Shown here one piece after another: positions 35,491 to 46,274 of a stretch of DNA of 64,000 nt. Source of the stretch: Microcebus murinus (Eukaryota; Chordata; Mammalia; Primates; Cheirogaleidae). The stretch is from contig NC_134117.1 in assembly GCF_040939455.1 (NCBI RefSeq), forward strand, positions 64,812,501 through 64,876,500. Direction: 5' to 3'. How positions within the stretch are numbered: position 1 is the stretch's first letter; the number at the start of each line of letters is the position of its first letter. A model generated the notes under the pieces. It did no database searches. It was given only the letters and a program-made list of their open reading frames with translations, and had not been told where the DNA came from. Both the position numbers and the translations under genes were made by a program.

Positions 35491-36654
35491 ATAGTGAAAA
35501 GAGTAAAATTAATGGGGGGGGAACCCCAAGATTTATATGCTATAATAAAAATAGGAAGATCTAGTATACTAAATAGAGTCACAGAAAGAGTAGAGAAGGA
35601 ATAGAGAAAAAAGAGTCTTGAGAGAGATAATAAAAGATAATTTTCTAAATCTGCTAAGATGTTAAACCACAAATTCAAGAAGTACTTTTTAACCTATTAA
35701 CAGAATACATTGAAACAATCACACCATGCAAATCAGGGTAAAACTGCTTCAAACCACCTAAGAAGAACCATCTTGCTTTTAAACAAGCTAAAATAAGACA
35801 GACTGCTGACTTCATAATAAAAGATAAAGAAATGACATATTTAGATTTAATAATAACACTAGTAATAATTTTAACCTATATTCTGTACCTAATAAAATGT
35901 TCTTCTAAAAAAATAGCTTCAGGACAAGGCTCAAAAGTATCAAATAAATTTGCAAATAACGGCACTATTTTCCAGAATAATGTCTAATACTCTTTAAAGG
36001 AAATCCAAAAATCAGCACCAATCAATGTAAAATGTGCTATGTCTGGAATCTAATCAAACATTACTACTTATATAAAAAGCAAGGAAATTTGGTCCACAAT
36101 AAGGAAAAAATAGAACTAGAATCCAGAAATAAAAAGGAAAATAGAATTTGCAGATAACATTAAAAACACTATCAGAAACATGCACAATATGCACAAAGAT
36201 TTAGAGAAAAATATGAATATAATTAAAAATGGAGGACATAAAAAATAAGTAACATGCACACTTTTTTTTTAATCATAAGAGGGCAGTTTCTATATAAACA
36301 TCATACAAAGTAGACTACAGAACAAGAATTATCACCAGGAAAAAAAGAGTTAATTCATGATAACAAAGGGTTAAAAATCCATTTCAACGTTCAAAAATGG
36401 CTTTAAAATACTTGAGGCAAAAACCTGATCAAACTGAAAGGAGAAATAGACAAATCCACAATTCTAGCTGAAGATTTCAACACTTCTTTCTCAGTAATTG
36501 ATAAAAGTCAGAAAATCATTAGAAAAATAAAAGACTCTGGAATATCTAATTGATATTGACAAAGACTGCCTAAGAAAAGTAGAATACACATTTATTTCAT
36601 TTTCACGCAGAACATTGACCATGATAGACCATAAGTTAAGATCTAAAATGATTC
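35491..36654 (+). repeat. Old L1M, ORF1-proximal and endonuclease relic
   Basis: 36010-36240 resembles the region before and within ORF1 of old L1M ('gaatctaatcaaacattact', 'tttgcagataacattaaaaa'). 36420-36640 is the endonuclease part ('cctgatcaaactgaaaggag', 'aatccacaattctagctgaa', 'cagaacattgaccatgatag'). An Alu interrupts it at 36655, and it resumes at 36988. Confidence 0.55.
36644..36654. other. Target-site duplication, left copy (Alu)
   Basis: Eleven bases, taaaatgattc, repeated exactly at 36977-36987 on the other side of the Alu. Confidence 0.85.
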
Positions 36655-36976
36655 CTGGCTGGGCGTCGTGCTCACGCCTATAATCCTAGCTCTCTGGGAG
36701 GTCAAGATGGGAGGATTGCTCAAGGTCAGAAGTTCAAGACCAGCCTGATCAAGAGCAAGACTGCATCTCCATTAAAAATAGAAATAAATTAATCAGCCAA
36801 CTAAAAATATATAGAAAAAAAGCTAGCCGAATATGGTGGCGCATGCCTGTAGCTACTCAGGAGGCTGAGGCAGAAGGATTGCTTGAGCCCAGGAGTTTGA
36901 GGATGCTGTGAGCTAAGGTGACGCCATGGCACTTTACCCCAGGCAACAGAGTGAGATTCTGTCTCAAAAATTAAAA
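36655..36976 (+). mobile_element. Lemur-type Alu SINE
   Basis: Diverged lemur Alu: 'tggctgggcgtcgtgctcac', linker 'aattaatcagccaactaaaa', right arm 'gctgtgagctaaggtgacgc'. It is more mutated than the copies at 1810 and 7250 and has a short A-rich tail. Flanked by an 11-bp perfect duplication. Confidence 0.93.
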
Positions 36977-36987
36977 TAAAATGATTC
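36977..36987. other. Target-site duplication, right copy (Alu)
   Basis: Exact copy of 36644-36654. Confidence 0.85.
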
Positions 36988-37093
36988 TTAATTAATTTCA
37001 AAAATGTATGCAGGGGACATTTTCTTGCCACAATAGAATTAAATTAGAAGTTACACAGAGATATCTGAAAAAGACCCCAAATAATTTGAAATT
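36988..37093 (+). repeat. L1M endonuclease relic (continued)
   Basis: Continues the old L1M after the Alu: 'tagaattaaattagaagtta', 'cagagatatctgaaaaagac', 'cccaaataatttgaaatt'. A younger L1 then interrupts it. The L1M picks up again at 40808. Confidence 0.65.
37080..37093. other. Target-site duplication, left copy (inverted L1)
   Basis: aataatttgaaatt here corresponds to aataatgggaaatt at 40794-40807, twelve of fourteen identical. It marks the two ends of one L1 insertion event. Confidence 0.65.
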
Positions 37094-37196
37094 GCATTCT
37101 CTGCTATTTTCTTCCTCTGTGTTTTGTAGTTCTCCCTGTAGGGGTCTTTCAGTGCCTTAGTTAAATATATTCCTAGGTATTTTATTTTCTTTCTTG

Positions 37197-37820
37197 CTAT
37201 TGGGAAGGATATTGAGTCTTTGATTTGGTTCTTAGATTGTTGTTGGCGTATTGGAATGCTATTGACTTGTGTACATTGATTAGGTAAACTGAGACTTTGC
37301 TGAATTTGTTTGTCAATTCCAGTAGTCTGATGGCAGAAGATTTGGGGTTTTCTAGATATAAGATTCTATTGTAAGCAAAGAGTGATAGTTTTACCACTTC
37401 TGACCCCATTTGGACACCCTTGATTTCCTTCTCTTGTCTGATTGCTCTGGCTAGGACTTCTAGCAGCATGTTGAATAGCAATGGTGACAGAAGGCAACCT
37501 TGTCTGGTTCCAGTACTAAGTGGGAATGCTATCAAATTTCCCCCATTCAGTATGATGTTGTCTGTGGGTTTGTCATATATGACTTTTATCATTTTAAGGT
37601 AAGTCCCATCTATACTTATTTTGTTAAGTGTTCTTATCATAAAAGGGTGTTGAATTTTGTTGAATGCTTTTTCTGCATCTATTGAGAGGATCATATGGTC
37701 TTTGTTTTTACTTCTATTTATGTGGTGAATTACATTTATAAATTTCTGTATGTTGAACAATCCCTGCATCTCTGGGATGAAGCCTACTTGGTCATGATGC
37801 ATTATTTTTTTGATAAGCAT
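37197..37820 (-). pseudogene. L1 ORF2 reverse-transcriptase fragment, 207 codons
   Basis: The longest ORF2 fragment left in the window. Residues 5-45 contain '[20 protein letters not shown]' and '[20 protein letters not shown]'. The latter is reverse-transcriptase motif A with its catalytic Asp (SIDAEKAF). Motif B is visible as '[14 protein letters not shown]'. Motif C, normally FADD, is FAYN here, so both aspartates of the metal-binding pair are lost. Only part of ORF2 (about 1275 residues in human L1) remains. It lies in the inverted half of the L1 and cannot be functional. Confidence 0.88.
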
Positions 37821-39143
37821 CTGATTTGGTTTTCTAGGATTTTTCTTTTATGAGAATTTTTGCATCTATATTCATAAGGGATATTGATCTGTAGTTTTCT
37901 TTTTTCTGACATCATTTCCTGGTTTGGGTATCAGGGTGATATTGGCTTCATAAAATGTGTTGGGAAGGATTCCTTCCTTCTCAATGGTGTAGAATAAGTT
38001 TTGCAGAATAGGCACCACTTCTTCTTTCTATGTCTGGTAAAAATCAGGTGTGAAACCATCTGGCCCCAGACATTTTTTTGGAAGGTTTTCTTTATTGCTA
38101 CTTCAATTTCAGGACTTGAAATTGGTTCATTCAGGAATTCTATTTCTTCCTGATTGAGCCTAAGGAGGCTGTGTGTTTCTAAGAATTTGTCCATTTCCTT
38201 CAAGTTTTCAAGCTTTTATGCATAGAGGTTTTTATAGTATTCATAGATGATATTTTGCATTTCCATGGTATCCATTGTAATTTCTTCTTTTTCACTCCTG
38301 ATTGAAGTTATTAGAATCCTTTCTTTTCTGCTTTTTGTTAATTTAGCAAGAGGTGTGCCAATTTTGTTAAATTTTTCAAAGAACCAACTGTTTGTTCTAT
38401 TAATCTTCCCTGTAGTTTTTTTGTTATCAATTTCATTTACTTCTGCTCTGTCTTTGTTATTGCTTTTATTCTGCTGGGTTTGGGGATGGTTTGGTCATCC
38501 TTTTTCAGTTCTTTGAGATGATTCATTAGATTGTTGATATGTGATCTTTGTATCTTTTGGATGTAGTCATTTATGGATATAATTTTTCCTCTCAGGACTG
38601 CTTGAGCTGTGTCCCACCGATTTTGATAACTTGTGTCTCCTTTATTATTTAGTTCAAAGAATCTTTTGATTTCCTTCTTAACTTCCTCCTTAACCCAATA
38701 ATAGTTGAGCAGAATGTTGTTTAGCTTCCATGTCTTTGTGTAGAATGAAAATTTCTATTGCAGTTGATTTCTAATTTTATTCCACTGTGGTCTGAGAAGA
38801 TGCATGGTTTGATTTCTATTTTTTAAAATTTGTTGAAACAGGTTACACGGCCTAGGATATGGTCAGTCTAAGAGAATGTCCCATGAACTGATGAAAAAGA
38901 AATGTATATTCAGTAGTTTTGCAGTAGAATGTTCTGTAAATATCAGTCATGCCCATTTGTTCTAGAGTTTAATTTACATCCATTATTTCTTTGTTTATTT
39001 TCTGTTTTGAGGATCTGCCCTGTTCTGTCAAAGGGATGTTGAAGTCCCTGGTTACTATGATTCTGCTGTTTTTCATATTTTTAAATCTAGTAGGATTTGC
39101 TTTATGAATCTAGGTGCACCTGAGTTAGGTGCATAAATATTTA

Positions 39144-40793
39144 GCAGAGGACATAAACACGTGGAAAACCATACTATGCTCTTGGGTCAACATTGTTAAA
39201 ATGTCTATACTTCCCAAAGTGATCTACAGATTCAATGCATACCCTATGAAAATACAAACATCGTTTTTGGCATATCTAGAAAAAAGAATCCTATGCTCCA
39301 TGTAGAACCAGAAAAGACCCTATATAGCAAAAGCAATCTTAAGCAAAAAGAACGAATTGGGAGGCATCAACTTATCAGACTTCAAACTATACTACAAGGC
39401 TATAGTAACCAAATTAGTGTTGGACTGGAACGAGAACAGAGATAGACCAATGGAACAGAACTGAAAACCCATATGTAAAACCATCCTCATATAGCCATCT
39501 AATCTTTGGCAAAGCAGACAAAAACATGCACTGGGAAAAGAATCCCTATTCAATAAATGGTGCTGGAAAAACTGGATAGCCACATGTAGAATACTAAGAC
39601 AGGATCTATACCTCTCACCTCTCACAAAAATCAACTCATGGTGGATAACAGTTTTAAACCTAAGGCATGAAACTATAAGAATTCTAGAAGAAAATGTTGG
39701 AAAAACATTTGCCTAGGCAATGAATTTATGAAGACTCCAAAGGCACTCACAGCAACAACAAAAATAAATAACTGTAACCTAATCAAATTAAAAAGCTTCT
39801 GCATAGCCAAGGACACTATCATGAGAGCAAACAGATGGGAGAAAATATTTGCATGCTACGCATCTGATAAAGAGCTGATAACTAGCCTGTATATAGAACT
39901 CAGGAAAATCAGCAAGAAAAAAATCAAACAACTCCATTAAAAAGTGGGCAGAGGACATGAACAGAAACTTTTTAAAAGAAGGCAGCCTAATGGCCAACAA
40001 ACATATGAAAAAATGCTCAACATCTCTAATCATCAGGGAAATGCCAATCAAAGCCACAGTGAGATATTATGTAACTCTAGTGAGAGTGGCTTCTATCAAA
40101 AAGTCCCAAAGCAATAAATGTTGGCATGGATATGGAGAGATAGGAATACTCCTACCCTGCTGATGGGACTGCAAACTAGCACAATCTCTGTAGAAAGCAA
40201 TATGGAGATATCTCAAAGAGATACAAGTGAAACCACCATTTGATCCAGTAATCCCATTACTGAGCATCTACCCAAAAGAACAAAAGACATTCTATAAAAA
40301 AGACATCTGCACTAGAATGTTTATAGCAGCACAATTCACAATTGCAAAGATGTGGAAACAACTCAAGTGTCCATCAATACATAGGTGGATTAATAAAATG
40401 TGGTATATGTATACCATGGAGTACTACTCAGTTACAAAAACCAATGGTGATCTGGCACCTCTTGTATTACCCTGGATAGAGCTGGATCCCATTCTACTAA
40501 GCGAAGTATCGCAAGAATAGAAAAACAAGCACCACATGTACTCACCATCAAATTGTTATTAACTGATCAACACTTGTGTACATATGTTAGTAACATTTAT
40601 CAAGTGTTGGGCAGATGCGAACAGGGAGGAGGGAGAATGAGATGGGTATATTGACACCTAATGTGTGTGGTGCGTACCATCTGGGGGATGGACATGCTGA
40701 ACTCCAACTAGGGTGGATTAAAGGCAATATATGTAATCTAAACATTTGTACCCTTGTAATATGCTAAAATAAAAAATAATTATAAAAAATAAT
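39144..40793 (+). pseudogene. L1 ORF2 C-terminal part and 3' UTR
   Basis: Plus-strand half of the inverted L1. Broken frames: 39957-40163 and 40227-40520 (97 codons with 'FDPVIPLLSIYPKEQKTFYK' and 'WKQLKCPSIHRWINKMWYMY', the usual end of ORF2). The 3' UTR (40560-40770) has 'gatcaacacttgtgtacata', 'gtgcgtaccatctgggggat' and 'ggcaatatatgtaatctaaa', of the same lineage as 9383-9825 and 44665-44900. Confidence 0.88.
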
Positions 40794-40807
40794 AATAATG
40801 GGAAATT
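40794..40807. other. Target-site duplication, right copy (inverted L1)
   Basis: aataatgggaaatt, matching 37080-37093 with two changes. L1M sequence continues directly after it. Confidence 0.65.
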
Positions 40808-41380
40808 AAACAAAACACTCCTGTATAATTATGGTTCAAATAAATTTTGTATTTGAATTAAATGAAAATGAAAGCATTTTATGTCAACATTTGTATAATT
40901 TACAAAAAGCAGCTGACACAATGTGATATTGGCAAAATGTTAACCGGTCAACATCACAGAAAAGGATCCAGGATTCAGGAATATATAAATACACACACAC
41001 ACACACATACACACACATATGCATATATATATAGTTGCTTAATTTTTAAAAAATTTGCAAAGAAAATTCAATGGGAAAAATATAGTTTTCAACAAGTAGT
41101 ATTACAACAACTGGGTATACATATAGAAAAAATAATCCTCATCTCATGTTATATACAAAATTTAATTCTAAATGGATCAAATGTCAATACAAAAGTTTCT
41201 AAAGATGAAAGTTATAAAACTTCTAAAAGAAAACACAGGAGAGAAATTTTTGTGACTTTGAAGTACAGGAAAGATTTTTTAGGTCACAAAAGTTATGACA
41301 CATAAATTAAAAATACCGATACATTACACTTCATCAAAATTAAAACGTGCTCTTCAAAAGACTTCATTTAGAAAGTGTCC
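40808..41380 (+). repeat. Old L1M, ORF2 relic (continued)
   Basis: Resumes the L1M interrupted at 37093 ('aatgaaaatgaaagcatttt', 'acaaaaagcagctgacacaa'). After an (AC)n run at 40990-41033 it gives the ORF2 tail: 'gttttcaacaagtagtatta', 'ttaattctaaatggatcaaa', 'gagagaaatttttgtgactt', 'cttcatcaaaattaaaacgt', 'gctcttcaaaagactt'. The 147-codon frame 40862-41305 is an accident of this relic plus the microsatellite (it includes a run of TH dipeptides). Confidence 0.7.
40990..41033. repeat. (AC)n/(TA)n microsatellite
   Basis: Interrupted AC repeats followed by TA repeats inside the L1M relic. Confidence 0.92.
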
Positions 41381-42989
41381 AGTTTACAACAATTTGTTAA
41401 ATTTTACTCTTATGTTTTATACAATCTTCTGTAAGTATTATATTTCCAAAAACTAGAATTTAATAAGGAGCATATTTTATTTTAGATTCTATAGTTATTT
41501 AATATTCATCTGAGCCAAATGTAAAAATCTTAATGTGTGTTAATTCTGTATCTTGTACATGCTTGTGTTTACATTATCACCAATGTCTCTGATAATCTTG
41601 AAATTTTTCATAGTCAAATATATATATATAAATGATGTAGCAATATGATGAATTCCATAGGATACTATTTATTAAGAAAATATAGTATTTAAAATTATGT
41701 CTATACTGTTATTGCCAGTTGCATTAAAAAGTCATATATAAAAAATATCTAAAAATGAAAATACTATCAGTTTATTTTTTATGGTGGTAGAAAACTGGGT
41801 ATTTTGTTCTTTTAAAAGTTGTTTTGTTTCTACTATGGTTCATGTTATTACTATACATTACATTTGTTATATTCAGAAAAGTAATCTAATGAGCATAATA
41901 ATCATGACATTTCAGCTCTCTTCAGAGTAGTGGCCCACATTTAAGAGAACAAGCCCTGTGCATTTTAGAGGACTTTATCTTAAAGTTCAGAAGTTCTGGC
42001 CATTCTCCTGGGTCTAGGCAGACAAACAAGAAACTCATGTTAGAATAGAACAACTCAAGCTAAGGACTTGCTCTCATCAGCAGATTTGCATGTTGCTAAC
42101 CCTGATTAATTCAGTATTTGCTGGTGGCAGAGGGTGGGCGTCATTAAACTCTTTTTATGCTTTATGCAGATGGCTTTAAATCAACAGCTAGTGGGACCCA
42201 TATTTATGTGTGAGTGGCAGGTTGTCATTTATTTTTAATATCATTCTCATATTCATTTTTATTAAAGAAGTGTCAATTCATAAAATATAAAGATGAAAGT
42301 CTACCTAAAATTTTGATTACAATATTCATTAAAGATTCCAGATTTAAACAAAACATTAGCTAAAAAAAGAAAAAAATAACTGTGATGAAATAACAACAGG
42401 AAGCTCCATTCACTCAAATTAGATTATATTACTACAAAACATAATTTTGGGTTACAAATTAACACCTAAACACTGGTCTAACAGGGACATTTTATCTAAA
42501 AGAAATTTTTAACACAAGACTTGTAAAGTACTAGCTATTTAGCCACCACTGTGGCAGGGCATGCAGACTTTCAGAGAGGACAAGGAAATGGGTCCCTCCC
42601 TCAGAACACACTCTAACACTTGCATTCTTTGTAGTCTGTGATGTGTTCCTGTTGAAAATGCCAAAAGCAAGATCAAGTAGCCCGTGTGACTTCCCCTAAA
42701 ATGAAATTCAACTCAGCCCAACTTAGTTTCAGGAACATGTCCGTGTGACTTGTATGTTACTTGCTGTACTCATGTATAAAGGACATGGAAATCATGTGTC
42801 TTTGTTTGAAATCAACAACTGTATGAGGAAAAACCAGGGGCCAATGTCTGTTACCCAAACCAGTTTATTTTATTTATTGAAAAACCCTGTGACCTTTGAG
42901 ACAATGAGCTTCTCTAAAAAGAAAAGAAGTAAAAGGTAAAATCAGAGTCCATTGCACTGGGTTATTAATTAAAAATAAACAAAGAGATT
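41381..42989. other. Unassigned, repeat-poor sequence
   Basis: No recognisable interspersed repeat, unlike its surroundings. 41900-42200 is less AT-biased and contains an octamer-type ATTTGCAT (about 42084-42091) and TAAT-containing homeodomain-like motifs. Sequence alone does not show that it regulates anything. Short frames such as 42745-42939 match nothing known. Confidence 0.4.
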
Positions 42990-43880
42990 GCTCTTCTGCC
43001 AAGATGGAGTAGACATACTTTTTCCTATTCCTCCCACTATGTACAACGAAGATAAACATGAAGAGGACTCTGAAAGATGGAGAGAAAAGGTAGACTGGCA
43101 GGGACCTTAGAACCTAGAAAACAATATGGTGGCAAACATTCTGGATTTTCTTGCCTTGCATATCCCAGAATTAGAGCTAAAGAAACTAGCAACCAGAATA
43201 TGCCAGCAGGTTCAAATAGGAAGAAAGGAGAAAAATTTGCCTTCTCTAACCTGCATTGAAGACAAAAAACTTTCAGGTAATAACCACTGTACTCTGGCCA
43301 ACACCATGGAGAAAACTGTGGTTTCACAAAGCCCCTCACTATGAGGGCTTCACTATGCCAGCAAAGTCTAAGTTACAAGCCTAGACTTCTTTCTTCTGGA
43401 CACTGTAATGAGAGATTACTGTCCCTCTTCCCTCACCAGAGTGGTGTCAAAGATAAGAGAGTACTTTTGTTCCTGATGGGTGGTAATGATCCACCAGTCC
43501 TCATTGACTTATTGATGGTGACCATGTGGGAAGCTTGGACTTCCACCACCACTTAGTAGTCACGAGATTTCCCTTAACTTCTCTGCTAAAGTGGTGTGTA
43601 AGGGGGCCAAATGGAGAGCTAGGACTTTTACTACCATCCAGCTATAAGACAGAACCAACAGCAACACCCACCTATACCCACATCTCAGAAGGAAGCCAAG
43701 ATAAAACCACCAACAAGGCACCTGTAGCCAAGGATGTATAAGTGGAGAACTAGTGGAGACCTGGTATTCCTGGCCCAACCCAGCTTCAGTAAGAGTCTCC
43801 TACTTGGGTATCAACAGAGGAAAAATAGGCAACCTAGACTTCCATCCCCACTTGGCAATAACAAATGAAAATTTTAAAAA
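42990..43880 (+). repeat. L1M 5' UTR with internal repeats
   Basis: Starts 'tgctcttctgccaagatgga'. Contains several related blocks of the type 'cttggacttccaccaccact', 'ctaggacttttactaccatc' and 'ctagacttccatccccactt', each about 70-240 bases apart and followed by runs such as 'aacttctctgctaaagtggt'. Old L1 5' UTRs are known to contain such repeated units. At about 43880 it jumps to ORF2 endonuclease sequence, so ORF1 is absent. Confidence 0.6.
43000..43007 (+). promoter_or_regulatory. YY1-type site at the L1M 5' end
   Basis: CAAGATGG near the first bases of the L1M, as in the L1 at 13419. Relic of the L1 promoter. Confidence 0.4.
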
Positions 43881-43889
43881 CAAAAATGG

Positions 43890-44664
43890 ATAGAACTAAA
43901 ACCAGAAATAAATAAATCAACACCTAGAGCTGGAGACCACACCTCTCGTTTCTCAAAAATTGAAGGCACTAGATAGAAAATTAGTAATGACATAAAAGAA
44001 CTCAACAACCCCCTCAACCATGAGAATTCAAATGTCACATAGCAGAATACACATTATTCTCAATTTCCCAAAGAACATGTACCAAGATAGAACACATCAC
44101 AATCCTAATATGTCATAAAGATCCTAAAACAAGTATCAACAAATTTAAAAGAATTGAAATCATACAGACTATGATCTCTAATCACAGGGAATCAAACTAG
44201 AAATCAGCAACAAATAGAAAAATCTGCAAACACTTAGAAACTAAACAACATACTTCACAGTAATCCATGGGTTAAAGACTAAGTATCAAGAGAAAACAAA
44301 ACAAAACAAAATACATTGAACTGAAAGAAAATTAAAATGAAAAATATCAAAATTTGTAGGACATGGCTAAGACAGAGCCAAGAGGGAAATTTATAGCATG
44401 GAATGCATTCATTAAAACAGAGGAAAAGCCTCAAATCAATAATCTAAGCTCTTACCTCAAGAAGCTAGCATAAGAGCAAAATAACTCCATATCAAAAAGA
44501 AGGAATTATTTAATAGTAAAGATAAGATAGTAATCATATAAATGAAAATTAAAAATAATAGAGAAAAGCTATAAAACAAAGGACTAGACCTTTAAGAGAT
44601 CAGTAAAATTGATGAACCTCTAGCATAACTAGTAAAGAAAAAAAGAGAAAGGAAACAAATTATT
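43890..44664 (+). pseudogene. L1M ORF2 endonuclease relic
   Basis: Reads 'gaaataaataaatcaacacc', 'gcactagatagaaaattagt', 'acataaaagaactcaacaac', 'gaacatgtaccaagatagaa' and 'aatcaaactagaaatcagca', then 'ggacatggctaagacagagc' of the linker before the reverse transcriptase. Stops in all frames. A younger L1 interrupts it at 44665. Confidence 0.7.
44651..44664. other. Target-site duplication, left copy (L1)
   Basis: ggaaacaaattatt, repeated exactly at 45688-45701. Confidence 0.9.
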
Positions 44665-44887
44665 TTTTTTTAAATTTTTTTTATTTCAGCATATTATGGG
44701 GGTACAAATTTTAAGGTTTCAATAAATGCCCATTTCCCCCCCTCCCCCCACAAGTCTGAGTCTCCAGCATGACCATCTCCCAGATAGTGCATATCTCATT
44801 CATTATATATGTATATACCCTCCCCCCTCCCTCCTGCCCAATACCCTATTACTGCAGTACCTATGTGACCACTTAGGTGCTGTTCAG

Positions 44888-45337
44888 TTAATAACAATTT
44901 GCTGGTGAGTATATGTGGTGCTTGTTTTTCCATTCTTGGGAAACTTCACTTAATAGTATGGGTTCCAGCTCTAACCAGGAAAATATAAGATGTGCTATAT
45001 CACCATTGTTTCTTAGAGCTGAATAGTACTCCATGGTATACATATACCACATTTTATTAATCCATTCTTGGATTGATGGGCACTTGGGCTGTTTCCACAG
45101 CCTTGCAATTATGAATTGTGCTGCTATAAACATTCGAGTGCAGGTGTCTTTTTTGTAGAGTGTCATTGGATCATTTGGGTAGATGCCCAGCAATGGGATT
45201 GCTGGATCAAATGGTAGATTCACTTGCATCGCTTTAAGGTATCTCCATATTGCTTTCCACAGAGGTTGAACTAATTTGCAGTCCCACCAGCAGTGTAGGA
45301 GTATAGAATTTTTTAATTTCCATCTTGATTTCTTCAT
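44888..45337 (-). pseudogene. Chimeric L1 ORF2 fragment, 149 codons
   Basis: An open frame that crosses the deletion junction. Residues 1-10 ('MKKSRWKLKN') come from the end of the endonuclease domain region. From 'SILLHCWWDCKLVQPLWKAI' on it is the ORF2 C-terminal cysteine-containing segment, ending with 'SQEWKNKHHIYSPANCY'. The stop is the native ORF2 stop. It lacks the reverse transcriptase and most of the endonuclease and is unlikely to do anything, but the junction is in frame. Confidence 0.85.
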
Positions 45338-45452
45338 TTATGAAGTAATCATTTAGTAGGAGGTTGTTTAATTTCCACGTTTTTGTGTAGAAATGTGAGT
45401 TTCTGTTACAGTTGATTTTTACTTTTATTCCACTGTGATCTGAGAAGGTACA

Positions 45453-45687
45453 TCATGGTATGATTTCTATTTTTTTAAATTTCTTGAGATTTTCTTTGTG
45501 TCCTAGGATATGGTCAATCTTAGAGAATGTCCCGTGAGCTGATGAGAAGAACGTATATTCAGTGGATTTTGGGTAGAATGTTCTGTAAATGTCAGTCAGA
45601 CCCAATTGTTCTAGAGTTTTGTTTAAGTCCATTATTTCTTTATTAATTTTCTGTTTGGAGGATCTGTCTCGTGCCGTCAGTGGGGTG
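45453..45687 (-). pseudogene. L1 ORF2 endonuclease fragment
   Basis: Open frame (to 45743 including upstream flank) whose L1 part encodes 'DIYRTFYPKSTEYTFFSSAH' and 'SKIDHILGHKENLKKFKKIE'. It covers the conserved SxH and SKIDHI region of the L1 AP-endonuclease domain with its metal-binding Asp. A stop then separates it from the downstream frame at 44888-45337. Confidence 0.85.
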
Positions 45688-45701
45688 GGAAACAAATTAT
45701 T
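45688..45701. other. Target-site duplication, right copy (L1)
   Basis: Exact copy of 44651-44664. The next bases, AA, fit the L1 endonuclease preference. Confidence 0.9.
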
Positions 45702-45868
45702 AATATTAGGAATAGAAGATGGGATGATTGTGCAGAAATCCAAAGGATAAAAGGAATATGAAAAACTCTACAAATATAAATTTGACAACTTAGATGAAAT
45801 GGGCCAATTTCACAGAATGCACATGCATACATACACTCACAGATACACATTGCCATGACTCTCATTCA
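45702..45868 (+). repeat. L1M ORF2 relic (continued)
   Basis: Continues the L1M: 'atccaaaggataaaaggaat', 'aaatttgacaacttagatga', 'aatgggccaatttcacagaa'. A foreign block begins somewhere between 45835 and 45869. Confidence 0.6.
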
Positions 45869-46145
45869 TGTTAATGCTGGCTTGCCATCCATCTTTTTTG
45901 TCGTGTCCTTGTTTGGTCACACTTGACATACATATTTCGAGGTCATCTCCATTCAGTTTCTATTTTCATCTTCTAGATAAATAAAGTCCCATACTCTGAA
46001 CCACTTGGCCACTTTACTTCTTCTTTAAGCCTGGAGAACCCTACAATGTTAACACCCAAGCTCCCATGCTTAGCCTCATGGTTCCTTCAAATTAACCAAT
46101 CCAACCCAGTTACAGGAAAACCACACAGGTAACTCCCTGGACCTC

Positions 46146-46151
46146 AATAAA
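46146..46151 (+). promoter_or_regulatory. Polyadenylation signal in the LTR-like block
   Basis: AATAAA about 20 bases before the CT-rich tract, in the position usual for an LTR. Inferred only. Confidence 0.4.
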
Positions 46152-46172
46152 GGAAGACTTTGACCCACAGAG

Positions 46173-46189
46173 TTCTCTCTCTCTCCCCT

Positions 46190-46273
<84 letters not shown>
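46173..46273. repeat. (CT)n microsatellite
   Basis: About 100 bases of CT repeats, interrupted near the left end by 'cccctctctt'. On the other strand it encodes a run of Arg-Glu dipeptides, giving a spurious 128-codon frame. Confidence 0.97.

Positions 46274-46274
<1 letters not shown>

Larger units (their letters stand above)
37094..40793. mobile_element. Lemur L1 with inverted 5' part (twin priming)
   Basis: One insertion in two pieces. 37094-39143 is minus-strand L1 from mid-endonuclease (at 39143) to the late reverse-transcriptase region (at 37094). 39144-40793 is plus-strand L1 from the next bases of ORF2 to the 3' end ('taatatgctaaaataaaaaa'). Read in reverse, the first piece ends 'gaagaaaatagcagaga' and the second starts 'agcagaggacataaac', so they meet at the same point of the L1. 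This head-to-head layout is the classic 5' inversion of target-primed reverse transcription. An eroded 14-bp target-site duplication flanks it. Confidence 0.88.
44665..45687 (-). mobile_element. Young, internally deleted lemur L1
   Basis: Minus-strand L1 of only 1023 bp with a perfect 14-bp target-site duplication and a T-rich left end. Read 5' to 3' it contains a piece of ORF2 endonuclease (45687 to about 45302), then jumps to the ORF2 C-terminal end and 3' UTR (about 45301 to 44665). About 2.5 kb of ORF2 is missing. High preservation and the intact duplication mark it as one of the youngest L1s here. The T-rich end is interrupted ('tttttttaaattttttttat'). Confidence 0.93.

Noticed and set aside
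40862..41305. 147-codon plus-strand open frame
   Set aside because: It covers decayed L1M ORF2 in a mixed frame plus an (AC)n microsatellite that yields Thr-His dipeptides. Not a gene.
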